DNA of 64,000 nt from the NCBI RefSeq assembly GCF_027474405.1, contig NZ_CP114872.1, positions 40,041-104,040 of the forward strand, in the 5' to 3' direction. Position numbers and translations under genes: made by a program. Below the pieces are notes generated by a model. The model saw only the letters and a program-made list of their open reading frames with translations, was not told the DNA's origin and made no database searches. Positions 35,697-43,530 of this stretch are shown here, piece after piece. Source of the stretch: Caulobacter sp. NIBR2454 (lineage in GTDB: Bacteria; Pseudomonadota; Alphaproteobacteria; Caulobacterales; Caulobacteraceae). The number at the start of each line of letters is the position of its first letter. Position 1 is the stretch's first letter.

Positions 35697-38420
35697 TTGG
35701 ATAGGACGGGTTACAGGATTTTGATCGCGTTGTGTTCGGCCGGCGCCATCCAGCTTGCCGCGCCGGCGGTTGCTGGGGCTGGCCCCGATGCAGTTCACGC
35801 GACCGCCACTCCCTCCCCGGCCGTTGTGCGGTCCAACATGGAGGTGCAGATCGGCGTACCCTCGTCGACTCTGCCTGCGGTGCCGACCAGCGCTGCCGCA
35901 CAAGTGGCCAACGAACAAAACCTAGCGCTGCAGGCCGCCGCCCGCGCCCGCCTCGCCGCCGAACAAGCCGTCAAGACCGAAGCGGCGCGCCTCATGAGTT
36001 TGAAGCGTCAGTATGAACTACAGGAGCAAGAGCTCACGACGATGGCGTCTCAGACGGGCGTGCGCCGTGACGCGGTTCTTGGCTGGCGCGCGCGGGCGCG
36101 CGAGGCCGCTTTGGCCGCCGGCCCAGCGGATTCTACCTACACAGCGCTGCGCGGGGCTCTTCGCGCCGCCCGGCAAGACCTGGCCTCGACGCTTGATATG
36201 ATCGCGTCGGGGCCCGTCGACCTCGCCGAGGTGGGACCCGATCCCCTCTTCGACTTACCGGAGGGCGTTGATGCCCGCGAGGTTGAGGCGACCCGTGCGG
36301 CGCTTACTGCGCGCCGCGTCAAGCTTGTCGCGGCGACGCATGCGACACACGTCGCTGTGGCCGCCGATCTGCTGAACGAGATCAGTGTGTTGAACGACAG
36401 CCGTCTTGCCCTTCTGGTTCACTTGTCGCCCGCAAAGAGGGCGGCCGTCACGGGTTTCACCGCGACTGGTTGGGACCAGGCGCGGGCCGAAGCGCGGCAG
36501 TTGATTCTATTAGCTCGATACCACGCCTACGCAGCGTCGGACTGGGTGGCGACGGCGCTGCTCACACCCGCGTCAACAGCTCTGTCGGCGCTTGCAGGAA
36601 GCAGTCGAGTCCTGATCCCTTGGGCAATCCTTTCGACTGTATTCCTTTGGTGGCGCCGGCAAAGCACACGAGTGTTCGCATCCTGGGAGGAGATCCTGGC
36701 ACTTGCGGATCGTAGGGCGCTGAGACCCAGTCCGAGCTGTCAGCTACGTGCCCTCAGGTTCATCCGATCGATACGGCGTCCCTTGGGGTGGCTTGTACTC
36801 TACTTCGCGCTTATGTCGGTCCTGCCGTCGGCGTTGCACGATCTTTTGGAAGTCAAACTCCTAAGCTTGATAGTGCTTTGGGCATTGGGTGGGGCCCTGG
36901 TCGTCGCCATCATCAATGCGGCCTTTGCGGACTCCAGCACTCGACGGCTAGATCCGCAGCAAGGTCGACAAGATCTCAGTCGTATCCGCCTAAGATCTTT
37001 GAGCCTAATCGGCGGCGTGATTGTCGCTTATGGGTTGATCCTCAGCTTGACCGCTGAGCTTGTCGGGCAAGGCACAATCTACCGATGGGTGGGATCGACC
37101 GCCTGGTTCGCCATCGTTGCGGTCCTTCTCATGCTAGTGAGATGGTGGATGAGCCTCCTTTTCGCCTGGGCTGAAACGCACAATCGCAAGTCGGCCTTCC
37201 ACCAGTGGGTGCTGGAGCATCGGATCGGACCGATCGGTTTTCTGGCCGCGACGCTCGTCGCTGTTGAATATGCCGGGATTGCAACAGGGCGCCTCGCTCA
37301 CCGTTGGTTTGGGTCACTTGCGCTTGTCCGGCGCGCCGCCGTTTTCCTGTTTCGCCGCGAGATGCTCCGCCGCCAGTCCGAACAGCACCACGAGGACCGG
37401 CGCTGGATCGATGGGCCGGTGTTTGACGCGTTGGGTCCGGACACCCCGTCCTCGACCTGGATCGCGACCGACGCAGAAAGTCAGATCGCCGCGTGGCTTG
37501 TTGGAACGGGCGCCCCCGCTCCCCGCACGATAGCCCTGGTTGGTGAACGCGGCGCGGGAAAGACTTCCAGCCTGCGACAGCTCACCAGGGCGCTGGCGGG
37601 CGCCATCGTCATCGATTGCGGCGAGTCCTGCGCGTTGGACGCCATAATTGCCACAATCGCGGCCGAAGCCGATAGCGCCCCGGGAAATCCGCCGCCCGCG
37701 ATCCTGATCGACAATGTGCAGGCTATGATACGCCCGGTCATGGGTGGGCTTCGGCTATTCGACGAACTTATGTCCCTGATCAGGCAATGCGAAAGCGGCG
37801 TCACCTGGGTTCTCGCCATCGACTCGGCAATTTGGCCCTTCCTCGTGGCATCTCGCGGATCCCGCCCGATGTTCGACCAAGTGATCACGCTCGGGCGATG
37901 GCCGGACACCGCGATTGGCGCTCTGCTGGACGCTCGATGTGAGCAGGCCGGCATCGACCCGAGCTACGAAGACCTCCTGGAGCCGTCGATGGCCGAGACG
38001 GATGAAATCTACCGCCTTGACGCGCTGGCGGCAAAGAAGGCGGCGTACACACTTTTGGTTTGGGACTACGCAAGCGGCAACCCCGGCGTGGCGCTCGATG
38101 TCTGGCGCCGCTCTCTGGCGGCAGGCCCGTCGGGTCACCTCTTCGTGCGACCGATGCACACGCCCAAGGCGGCCGAACTGGACTTGTTGGTCGACGAGAC
38201 GTTGCTTGTCCTGCGGGCCGTGCTCCAGGGGGCGCCAACGACGGCCCACGACATTCAAAGTGCGACCCGTCTATCTTCCCGAGAGGTTGAGAACGCCCTT
38301 CGCTTTTGTACCGGGCACGGAATTTTGGATGAGCATGAGGGCCGCATCCAGGCGTCTTGGACCTGGCATCGCGAGATCACACGCAAGCTCGAGCGCCGTC
38401 ATCTGATGGCCAGCGCATGA
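35697..38420 (+). CDS. Membrane-embedded P-loop ATPase with winged-helix end, first gene of an MscS operon
   Basis: 907 residues from a TTG start with GGAGCGGA upstream; the start is supported by a clear signal peptide (residues ~8-27). A periplasmic coiled-coil region (~75-150) is followed by about six membrane spans between ~285 and 540. The cytoplasmic half has Walker A GERGAGKT at 616-623 and Walker B AILIDN, resembling an AAA/ORC-like or STAND ATPase. A winged-helix-like end follows (DIQSATRLSSREVENALRFC). The stop overlaps the start of the first MscS gene (ATGA) and a second MscS follows. It may energise, gate or sense through these channels. I do not recognise a named family for the whole chain. 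Confidence 0.78.
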   Translation: MDRTGYRILIALCSAGAIQLAAPAVAGAGPDAVHATATPSPAVVRSNMEVQIGVPSSTLPAVPTSAAAQVANEQNLALQAAARARLAAEQAVKTEAARLMSLKRQYELQEQELTTMASQTGVRRDAVLGWRARAREAALAAGPADSTYTALRGALRAARQDLASTLDMIASGPVDLAEVGPDPLFDLPEGVDAREVEATRAALTARRVKLVAATHATHVAVAADLLNEISVLNDSRLALLVHLSPAKRAAVTGFTATGWDQARAEARQLILLARYHAYAASDWVATALLTPASTALSALAGSSRVLIPWAILSTVFLWWRRQSTRVFASWEEILALADRRALRPSPSCQLRALRFIRSIRRPLGWLVLYFALMSVLPSALHDLLEVKLLSLIVLWALGGALVVAIINAAFADSSTRRLDPQQGRQDLSRIRLRSLSLIGGVIVAYGLILSLTAELVGQGTIYRWVGSTAWFAIVAVLLMLVRWWMSLLFAWAETHNRKSAFHQWVLEHRIGPIGFLAATLVAVEYAGIATGRLAHRWFGSLALVRRAAVFLFRREMLRRQSEQHHEDRRWIDGPVFDALGPDTPSSTWIATDAESQIAAWLVGTGAPAPRTIALVGERGAGKTSSLRQLTRALAGAIVIDCGESCALDAIIATIAAEADSAPGNPPPAILIDNVQAMIRPVMGGLRLFDELMSLIRQCESGVTWVLAIDSAIWPFLVASRGSRPMFDQVITLGRWPDTAIGALLDARCEQAGIDPSYEDLLEPSMAETDEIYRLDALAAKKAAYTLLVWDYASGNPGVALDVWRRSLAAGPSGHLFVRPMHTPKAAELDLLVDETLLVLRAVLQGAPTTAHDIQSATRLSSREVENALRFCTGHGILDEHEGRIQASWTWHREITRKLERRHLMASA

Positions 38421-39307
38421 CCCGGAAAGAGCATGCCGGACGATCTGTCGCCCTTGCGCTGATCGCTTCCGGAGGTTTACCCGGTTCCGCGTGGGCTGCA
38501 GAAGATCCCAAGCTGGCGCAGATCGCAGACTTCGTTCAATGGAGCGGCGTCGCCCTCTCAGTGGTCGTTGTGGCCGCCGCGCTGCTTATTCTGCGAATGT
38601 TAGAGGGCGCCAGCGCCCGCCTCAGTAAACGGTACACTCATCGGCGGCCAACGATCGACAAAGTCGCCTCGACGGTGCGGTTTGCGATCTACTTGACCAC
38701 AATAGTCCTCTGCGCGGCGCTGAGCGTCAGGCTCAACGAAACTGCACTGACCGTCATCGGTGGCGGATTGGCGTTCGCGGTCGGCTTCGCCATGCGCGAT
38801 CTTGTGGCGGCCTTCATTGCCGGCATCACCATCATCTTCGACCGCCCCTTCCAGGTCGGCGATAGGGTGTCGTTCGCGGGACAGTACGGCGACATCATCA
38901 AGATCGGGCCACGCAGCGTGCGCATGAACACGCTCGATCACAACATCATCACCATCCCCAACAACAAGGTGCTGACCGATATCACCTCGAGCGGAAATTA
39001 CGGCAATCTGGAGATGCAGGTCGCCATGGATTTCTACGTCGGTGTCGATCAGGACGTCGAGCGTGCGACGGAAATCATCACGGAGGCCTGTCTCACAAGT
39101 CCTTTCATCTTCTTCGCCATGCCGGTGCCTATCCTGATCAAGCAAACCATCCTCGACCACTATGTCGCCGTGCATATCAAGGCGAGGCCCTATGTGTTTG
39201 ATTGCAAGTACGAGAAACCGTTCGAGACCGACGTTCATTTCCGGGTGCTTTCGGCGTTCAGCGACGCTGGAATTGGTCCGCCAGCCATCCTTCATCGGCA
39301 CATCTGA
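38417..39307 (+). CDS. MscS-family channel 1 of the ATPase-channel operon
   Basis: 296 residues. A hydrophobic signal-like N-terminus ends in GSAWA. Two further spans precede the MscS pore helix and beta domain: VIGGGLAFAVGFAMRDLVAA, then FDRPFQVGDRVSF and NTLDHNIITIPNNKVL. MscS channels open when membrane tension rises and release solutes, protecting cells from osmotic downshock. The start overlaps the ATPase stop by 4 bp, so both are made together. The presence of a second, different MscS next door suggests a heteromeric channel or a two-layer system. Confidence 0.9.
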   Translation: MTRKEHAGRSVALALIASGGLPGSAWAAEDPKLAQIADFVQWSGVALSVVVVAAALLILRMLEGASARLSKRYTHRRPTIDKVASTVRFAIYLTTIVLCAALSVRLNETALTVIGGGLAFAVGFAMRDLVAAFIAGITIIFDRPFQVGDRVSFAGQYGDIIKIGPRSVRMNTLDHNIITIPNNKVLTDITSSGNYGNLEMQVAMDFYVGVDQDVERATEIITEACLTSPFIFFAMPVPILIKQTILDHYVAVHIKARPYVFDCKYEKPFETDVHFRVLSAFSDAGIGPPAILHRHI

Positions 39308-39321
39308 GGCGTGCAAACCGA

Positions 39322-40260
39322 ATGGACCATCTGAACGCCAATATGTTGGCCTGGCTGGAAAATCCGATCATCTCCAAGATCGGCTTTGTCGTCCTGGCTA
39401 CTGTGATCGCGGTGATTGGAATCCGGTCGCTGCAGGTCATGGTCACCCGGTCGATCAAGGAATCCAACTCCCGCTATCGCATTCGCAAGATGGTGGCCTT
39501 CGTGGGCTACGCGATCCTGGTCGTCGTGGCGATATCGACCTTCAGTGATCGGCTGGGGCAGCTCAGTGTGGTGCTTGGTGTGGCCAGCGCTGGCATCGCC
39601 TTCTCGCTTCAGGAAGTTATCGCCAGCTTCGCTGGCTGGATCGCGATCTCGTTCGGCGCCTTCTATCGGCCCGGTGATCGCGTCCAACTTGGGGGCATCA
39701 AGGGCGATGTGATCGACATCGGCGTCCTACGCACTACCTTGATGGAGATCGGCGACTGGGTCGGCGGCGATATCTACAACGGCCGAGTCGTGAGGGTCGC
39801 GAACAGCTTTGTCTTCAAAGAGCCTGTTTATAACTACTCGGGGGACTTTTCCTTCCTTTGGGATGAGTTCAAGATTCCGGTGCGTTTCGGTTCCGACTGG
39901 CGACTGGCTCAACAGATCATCGAGAAGGCGGTTAACGACCATGTCGCCGTCTACGAAGAATCGTCCGCTGAGGCTTGGAAGGTTTTGGTCAGCAAGTTTC
40001 TCGTTGAGGAGGCGCGGATCGAGCCCCTCATCACCTTGGTCGTGACGGACAATTGGATCGAGTTTACCGCGCGCTACGTGGTCGACTACCGCAAGCGCCG
40101 CATCACCAAGGACGCGATCATGCGGTCGCTTCTGACTGCGTTCGAGGAAAACAAGCCATCCGTGGGGTTCGGCAGCGCGACCTACGAGATCGTAGCCGTG
40201 CCGCCAGTTGCCCTTCGGACGGCGCCAGGATCCGCGTCTTCTGTGGCACCCAATCCTTGA
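39322..40260 (+). CDS. MscS-family channel 2 of the ATPase-channel operon
   Basis: 312 residues from ATG 39322; an earlier in-frame start overlaps the previous gene and is rejected. Two or three spans are followed by the pore helix and beta domain (LGVASAGIAFSLQEVIASFA, GAFYRPGDRVQLGGIKGDVI, RVVRVANSFVF). The C-terminal alpha/beta domain has the extra segment DDFSFLWDEFKIPVRFG-like sequence seen in several MscS subfamilies (here GDFSFLWDEFKIPVRF). It lacks a signal peptide, unlike channel 1, and differs from it in most positions, so it is not a recent duplicate. It is 14 bp downstream of channel 1 and ends the operon. Confidence 0.9.
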   Translation: MDHLNANMLAWLENPIISKIGFVVLATVIAVIGIRSLQVMVTRSIKESNSRYRIRKMVAFVGYAILVVVAISTFSDRLGQLSVVLGVASAGIAFSLQEVIASFAGWIAISFGAFYRPGDRVQLGGIKGDVIDIGVLRTTLMEIGDWVGGDIYNGRVVRVANSFVFKEPVYNYSGDFSFLWDEFKIPVRFGSDWRLAQQIIEKAVNDHVAVYEESSAEAWKVLVSKFLVEEARIEPLITLVVTDNWIEFTARYVVDYRKRRITKDAIMRSLLTAFEENKPSVGFGSATYEIVAVPPVALRTAPGSASSVAPNP

Positions 40261-40650
40261 TGGGCAGAATAGGAACTGCCATTGGCGTATGGGTCGCCAA
40301 CAAGCCGGGCGCCGCGTTTTCGGATGCGCTTCCTTACTGGCGGGACAAACGGCCTACCTTTCGTCCCACTGCGTCGGCGTCGGACGTAGGGCGGTCAAGA
40401 TCTCCGGCCTGCAATCGCGAGATAGCGTGGCGCTCTGGGCCTTGGTCATCTTCCTGCCGCGCTTGTTGAGTATGGTGTCCGCATCGAAACGTTCTCCGCG
40501 CCGCGGGTAAAATGTCGGCAGCATTCAGGCTGACGCTGCAGTTCCTAGGAACTTGAAGAACCAAGACCTGGAAGGAAAGCGAGGGGAATTTCTAAACCCC
40601 GTTCGCAGCGCCCCGGTTTCGCTGGGCCGAACCGAAATAGCGAGGCTCTC
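40261..40650. other. Gap between the channel operon and sod
   Basis: 390 bases without a credible gene. GGCAG...CTGCC just after the channel stop (40263-40280) could be a weak terminator hairpin. AGTTCCTAGGAACT at 40540-40553 is a perfect 14-bp palindrome, about 100 bp upstream of sod. GGGG...CCCC near 40583-40602 could form a small leader hairpin. Confidence 0.5.
40540..40553. promoter_or_regulatory. 14-bp palindrome upstream of superoxide dismutase
   Basis: AGTTCCTAGGAACT reads the same on both strands and lies in the likely promoter zone of the sod gene. It contains GGAAC on each strand, the -35 word of EcfG general-stress promoters, but no matching CGTT-type -10 follows at 16-17 bp, so an operator is the better guess. 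Confidence 0.3.
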
Positions 40651-41562
40651 ATGATCCCCCTTCCCAAACTCCCCTATCCCGCCGATGCCCTCGAGCCGGT
40701 GATCTCCCAGACCACGATGGTCACTCACCACGACAAACACCACGCGAAATACGTTGAGACGGTTAATCGTGAGATGACCGAGGACGATGCCAGAGGTTCC
40801 CTTGAGGATGTCATCGCCGCAGCCGGGTTCTCCCGACGCCCGACGCTTTTCAACGCTGCCGCCCAGGCGTGGAACCATGCGTTCTTTTGGAATTGCATGT
40901 CCCCGGCGCCCACGCGCCCTTCGCCGGCACTGGAAACGGCGATCAACGCGGCGTTCGGCGATCTCGCCGGTCTTCGCACGGCCTTCCTTAGCGCCGGCCT
41001 CACCCATTTCGGGTCCGGATGGGTCTGGCTCGCCGCAATGGACGGCGGCCTCAAGATCCTGACCACGCATGACGCGGAAACACTGTCAGGCCGGCCCGAG
41101 CGTCCCCTTCTGGTCTGTGACGTTTGGGAACACGCCTACTATCTCGACTACAAGAACGATCGGGCGAAATACCTTGGCCTTTGGTGGGACAAGCTCGCGA
41201 ACTGGGACTTCGCCAACGCCGAGTTCGCCGCCCCCTCAGGTGTCCGCTGGGCCTATCCCGCGTTGGTGGAAACCTACGTGACGCCGATCCAGGATCACCA
41301 TGCTTTCGAGCGCGCGCTGGAAGAGGCGGGGATGTTGCTCGGCGACCCGCCGCAGACTGACACACCGCACGGTCGGCGCTTTGGCGCACTTCTCGGCCGT
41401 ATCGCCCAATATGAGCCTAACGCCCCGGCTGTCGGGAGCTTGCCAAAAGTCTCCGAGGACCTGGATCGGCGAATCCGCGCCGCCGCAAGGAATCTGGAGA
41501 CGCCGCGCCTGAACACCCATTGGGAGCCGATGCTTGGCGGTGAATTCCCGCCTGGCGCCTAG
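40651..41562 (+). CDS. sodB: Fe/Mn-family superoxide dismutase with a ~100-residue C-terminal extension
   Basis: 303 residues, whereas Fe/Mn SODs are about 200. The catalytic domain is complete: metal ligands H26, H76, D157 and H161 (THHDKHHAKY, AAQAWNHAFFWN, VCDVWEHAYYLDY). Gln72, just before the WNH motif, is the position typical of the iron-type enzyme. It converts superoxide to peroxide and oxygen, with no signal peptide, so in the cytoplasm. From about residue 200 a new segment begins (SGVRWAYPALVETYVTPIQD onward) with no domain I recognise. The extension could be regulatory or bind a partner. It is convergent with the 52-residue gene, whose stop codon overlaps its own. Confidence 0.9.
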   Translation: MIPLPKLPYPADALEPVISQTTMVTHHDKHHAKYVETVNREMTEDDARGSLEDVIAAAGFSRRPTLFNAAAQAWNHAFFWNCMSPAPTRPSPALETAINAAFGDLAGLRTAFLSAGLTHFGSGWVWLAAMDGGLKILTTHDAETLSGRPERPLLVCDVWEHAYYLDYKNDRAKYLGLWWDKLANWDFANAEFAAPSGVRWAYPALVETYVTPIQDHHAFERALEEAGMLLGDPPQTDTPHGRRFGALLGRIAQYEPNAPAVGSLPKVSEDLDRRIRAAARNLETPRLNTHWEPMLGGEFPPGA

Positions 41563-41717
41563 ACACGCCGCTCGTTGGGCTCGTCTGGGGCATCGTACAA
41601 GAGCGTCTCAATAATGGCGATCAACGCGCGGGCAATCTGCGGGTTGTCGATCGGCCCGTCATTTCGCAACTCGTCCAAACTGCGCGCGAGCTTTCGGCGC
41701 TGATCCTCGGTCAACAT
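41559..41717 (-). CDS. 52-residue protein with a strong ribosome-binding site
   Basis: A short open frame on the minus strand, starting MLTEDQRRKLARSLDELRND and ending in NERRV. AGGAGG lies 6 bases before its ATG at 41717, the best Shine-Dalgarno in this part of the window. The sequence is amphipathic and helical, with a hydrophobic middle (IARALIAIIETLLY). Its stop overlaps the sod stop on the other strand, so the genes are tail-to-tail. It is divergent from the receiver-like gene at 41852. Function unknown; a small regulatory or membrane-associated peptide is possible. Confidence 0.65.
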   Translation of the reverse strand: MLTEDQRRKLARSLDELRNDGPIDNPQIARALIAIIETLLYDAPDEPNERRV

Positions 41718-41851
41718 CTGGCGCCTCCTGCGGTTAGCTTCACGATCCTCATCCGCTCGGCGATGGGACCCCCTCCGATACAGGCCACCAAAGGCCGATC
41801 AACCTAAAATACCATGGCAAGCTTCATTTATTCCAACCGAAAGGAGATCAA

Positions 41852-42226
41852 ATGGATGGCATTCAACACGACACGGTTCTTTTAGTTTGCAGCGATCCGG
41901 ACTTTGCCGATCACGCACTTCGCGGGTTTTTCTTGGCCGGCTATCCTGTCGTTGGCCCGGTGGCTACTGCGGGCATGGCTCTGACTCTGGCCGCGCAAGC
42001 GGCCCCCAAGGTCGCCCTGGTCGCGCGGCCCCTGATAGGGCGGCGAAACGCCCGCGACTTGGCGCGCGCGCTGATGCAGAATTGGGGCATTCACTCGCTT
42101 GTGCTCGACGAGGCCGTACCTGATGCGGGTCTCGTGGCCCACGAAACAGCCAGCTGGTCGCCGCCGCCCGGCGAAACGTCGCGGCTGCTGGGCGTCTTGC
42201 GGAGGCGATATGACAAGCAACACTAA
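41852..42226 (+). CDS. Receiver-like protein lacking the phosphoacceptor Asp
   Basis: 124 residues with the CheY-like fold pattern: VLLVCSDPDF as strand 1 with the acidic pair partly kept, GYPVVGPVATAGMALTLAAQ, and then ALVARPLIGRRNARDLARAL. The strand that should carry the phosphorylated Asp reads VALVARPL, without Asp. It is therefore a degenerate receiver that may act by protein contact and not by phosphorylation. AAGGAG precedes the ATG at good spacing. The next gene overlaps its 3' end by 17 bp. Target unknown. Confidence 0.75.
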   Translation: MDGIQHDTVLLVCSDPDFADHALRGFFLAGYPVVGPVATAGMALTLAAQAAPKVALVARPLIGRRNARDLARALMQNWGIHSLVLDEAVPDAGLVAHETASWSPPPGETSRLLGVLRRRYDKQH

Positions 42227-42509
42227 AACGGTTGCGCTCAAGCGCTTGGGTCCAATGTCCTGGACCGGAGGCCGAAAAGGCCGGGCGCTACGTCGCATCA
42301 CAAGTGGTTCCGAAGCCCCGATTTGTGGGCTCGACGAACTGGAGCGGGAGGCTCTCCACCAATCTCGCCTCATCGTGGCCGCGTTGATGACCCCTTATCA
42401 GCGCTTCCCGACCCGCCGCCAGCTCGGCCGCGCTTGGCGGGCCATACTCGCTTTGGATCGCGCTGAAGCGAGCCTACGATCGCTTGGGTCGCCGCCAGAG
42501 CCTCAATAA
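42210..42509 (+). CDS. Small basic protein overlapping the receiver gene
   Basis: 99 residues from ATG 42210, 17 bp inside the receiver-like gene; an earlier in-frame start lies deep in that gene and is unlikely. It is Arg-rich (GGRKGRALRRITSG) with a helical C-terminal half (LHQSRLIVAALMTPYQRFPT, then LGRAWRAILALDRAEASLRS). No named domain is recognised. Coupling suggests that it works with the receiver protein, perhaps as a nucleic-acid-binding output. Confidence 0.6.
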   Translation: MTSNTKTVALKRLGPMSWTGGRKGRALRRITSGSEAPICGLDELEREALHQSRLIVAALMTPYQRFPTRRQLGRAWRAILALDRAEASLRSLGSPPEPQ

Positions 42510-42755
42510 CCGGAATTCAGTTGAGGTGTGCTTGGCCAGATCATTGACCGAGCGTTCCGCCTTCTCTGAGACGCCGGGGTGGGTGGCTCGAATCAACAGC
42601 CCACAGAACTCGGGCGTTTGCCCCAAAGTCGCCCCTTATCAGGCCGAAACAGACCAGCAACACGGGGGAAATGCGCGCGCTTGCCTGCTCGATTCAGGCC
42701 GCTAACGCGTGGCCGGAAGCTCGCCTCTAACGGTTGTAGCTTTGCTAGAGAAAAA
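42510..42755. other. Gap upstream of the conjugation operon
   Basis: About 245 bases with no accepted gene; open frames here have no start signals. The trbB and traG genes that commonly precede trbC are not present in it. Confidence 0.55.
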
Positions 42756-42785
42756 GCCCGAATCGCACCTTTTTAGTCAAAACAG
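42756..42785. repeat. 30-bp motif upstream of trbC, shared with the rep gene leader
   Basis: The sequence begins GCCCGAATCG and continues with a T-run and GTCAAAA. It matches bases 52492-52521, upstream of the replication gene, at 24 of 30 positions in the same orientation. TTGAC follows at 42790 and may be a -35 element. A shared operator controlling transfer and replication together is the simplest reading. Confidence 0.5.
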
Positions 42786-42864
42786 CCCTTGACCTCGCCT
42801 ATTCCGCGACTCACGGTTGTGACGCCCGGCAAAGGCGGGCGGACGCAATCAAGGGTCAGCTGCG

Positions 42865-43212
42865 ATGAAAAACGCCGGTTCTAGCCAAGCTCGGGGACGC
42901 GCTTCGACCGCCCTGGCCCTCCTCGCGGGCGCGGCTGTCCTCCTAGCAGTAAGCCCAGCTTGGGCCGCTGGCGCGGGCACCGCCATGCCTTGGGAAGGCC
43001 CGCTCGACACCATCATGCAGTCGCTGTCGGGACCGGTCGCCAAGGCCGTGGGCATCATCGCAATCGTCCTCACCGGGCTGGGCTTTGCCTTCGCTGAAGG
43101 TGGGTCGGCCCTGCGCAAAGGGATCGGCATCGTCTTCGGTCTGGCGATCGCTTTCACGGCGACGACCTTCATCTCGACCTTCTTCAACATGACCGCTGGG
43201 GCGGCGTTCTGA
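42865..43212 (+). CDS. trbC: TrbC/VirB2-type conjugative pilin
   Basis: 115 residues: a basic N-terminus, a signal sequence ending in AWAAG, and two membrane helices (GPVAKAVGIIAIVLTGLGFA and GIGIVFGLAIAFTATTFIST), the standard arrangement of VirB2/TrbC prepilins. It is processed and assembled into the mating pilus. First gene of the trb operon; trbD starts at its last base. Confidence 0.9.
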   Translation: MKNAGSSQARGRASTALALLAGAAVLLAVSPAWAAGAGTAMPWEGPLDTIMQSLSGPVAKAVGIIAIVLTGLGFAFAEGGSALRKGIGIVFGLAIAFTATTFISTFFNMTAGAAF

Positions 43213-43478
43213 TGGCCCGGTCGGACGTCGAGGGGTTTGAGATCGCCTTCCACAGCTCGCTGTCGGAGCCGGTGACGATCGCCGGCGTGCCGCGCATGAT
43301 CGCGGTGCTCAACGGCACCCTGACCGCCGTCTTGGCCCTGGGCCTGCAGGTCCCTCTGATCGGGATTCCGCTCGGCCTCGCCATTCACGGCGCCTGCTTC
43401 TGGCTGAACAAGCGCGACCCCTACTTCTTCGACGCGCTCGGCCGCCACATTCGCCAGAAGCCGTACCTGGACGCCTGA
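43212..43478 (+). CDS. trbD: TrbD/VirB3-type inner-membrane protein
   Basis: 88 residues. FHSSLSEPVTIAGVPRMIAV followed by two close membrane spans and the end DPYFFDALGRHIRQKPYLDA are typical of TrbD. It helps pilus assembly and associates with the TrbE ATPase. It overlaps trbC by 1 bp; trbE starts 52 bp downstream. Confidence 0.92.
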   Translation: MARSDVEGFEIAFHSSLSEPVTIAGVPRMIAVLNGTLTAVLALGLQVPLIGIPLGLAIHGACFWLNKRDPYFFDALGRHIRQKPYLDA

Positions 43479-43530
43479 CGTGCGCGCTTGGCTTCACCCC
43501 TCCCCGTCCTTGGTCTCCTAGAGGTTCGCC

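Noticed and set aside
40540..40572. EcfG-type general-stress promoter upstream of sod
   Set aside because: GGAAC is present, but no CGTT-type -10 is found at 16-17 bp.
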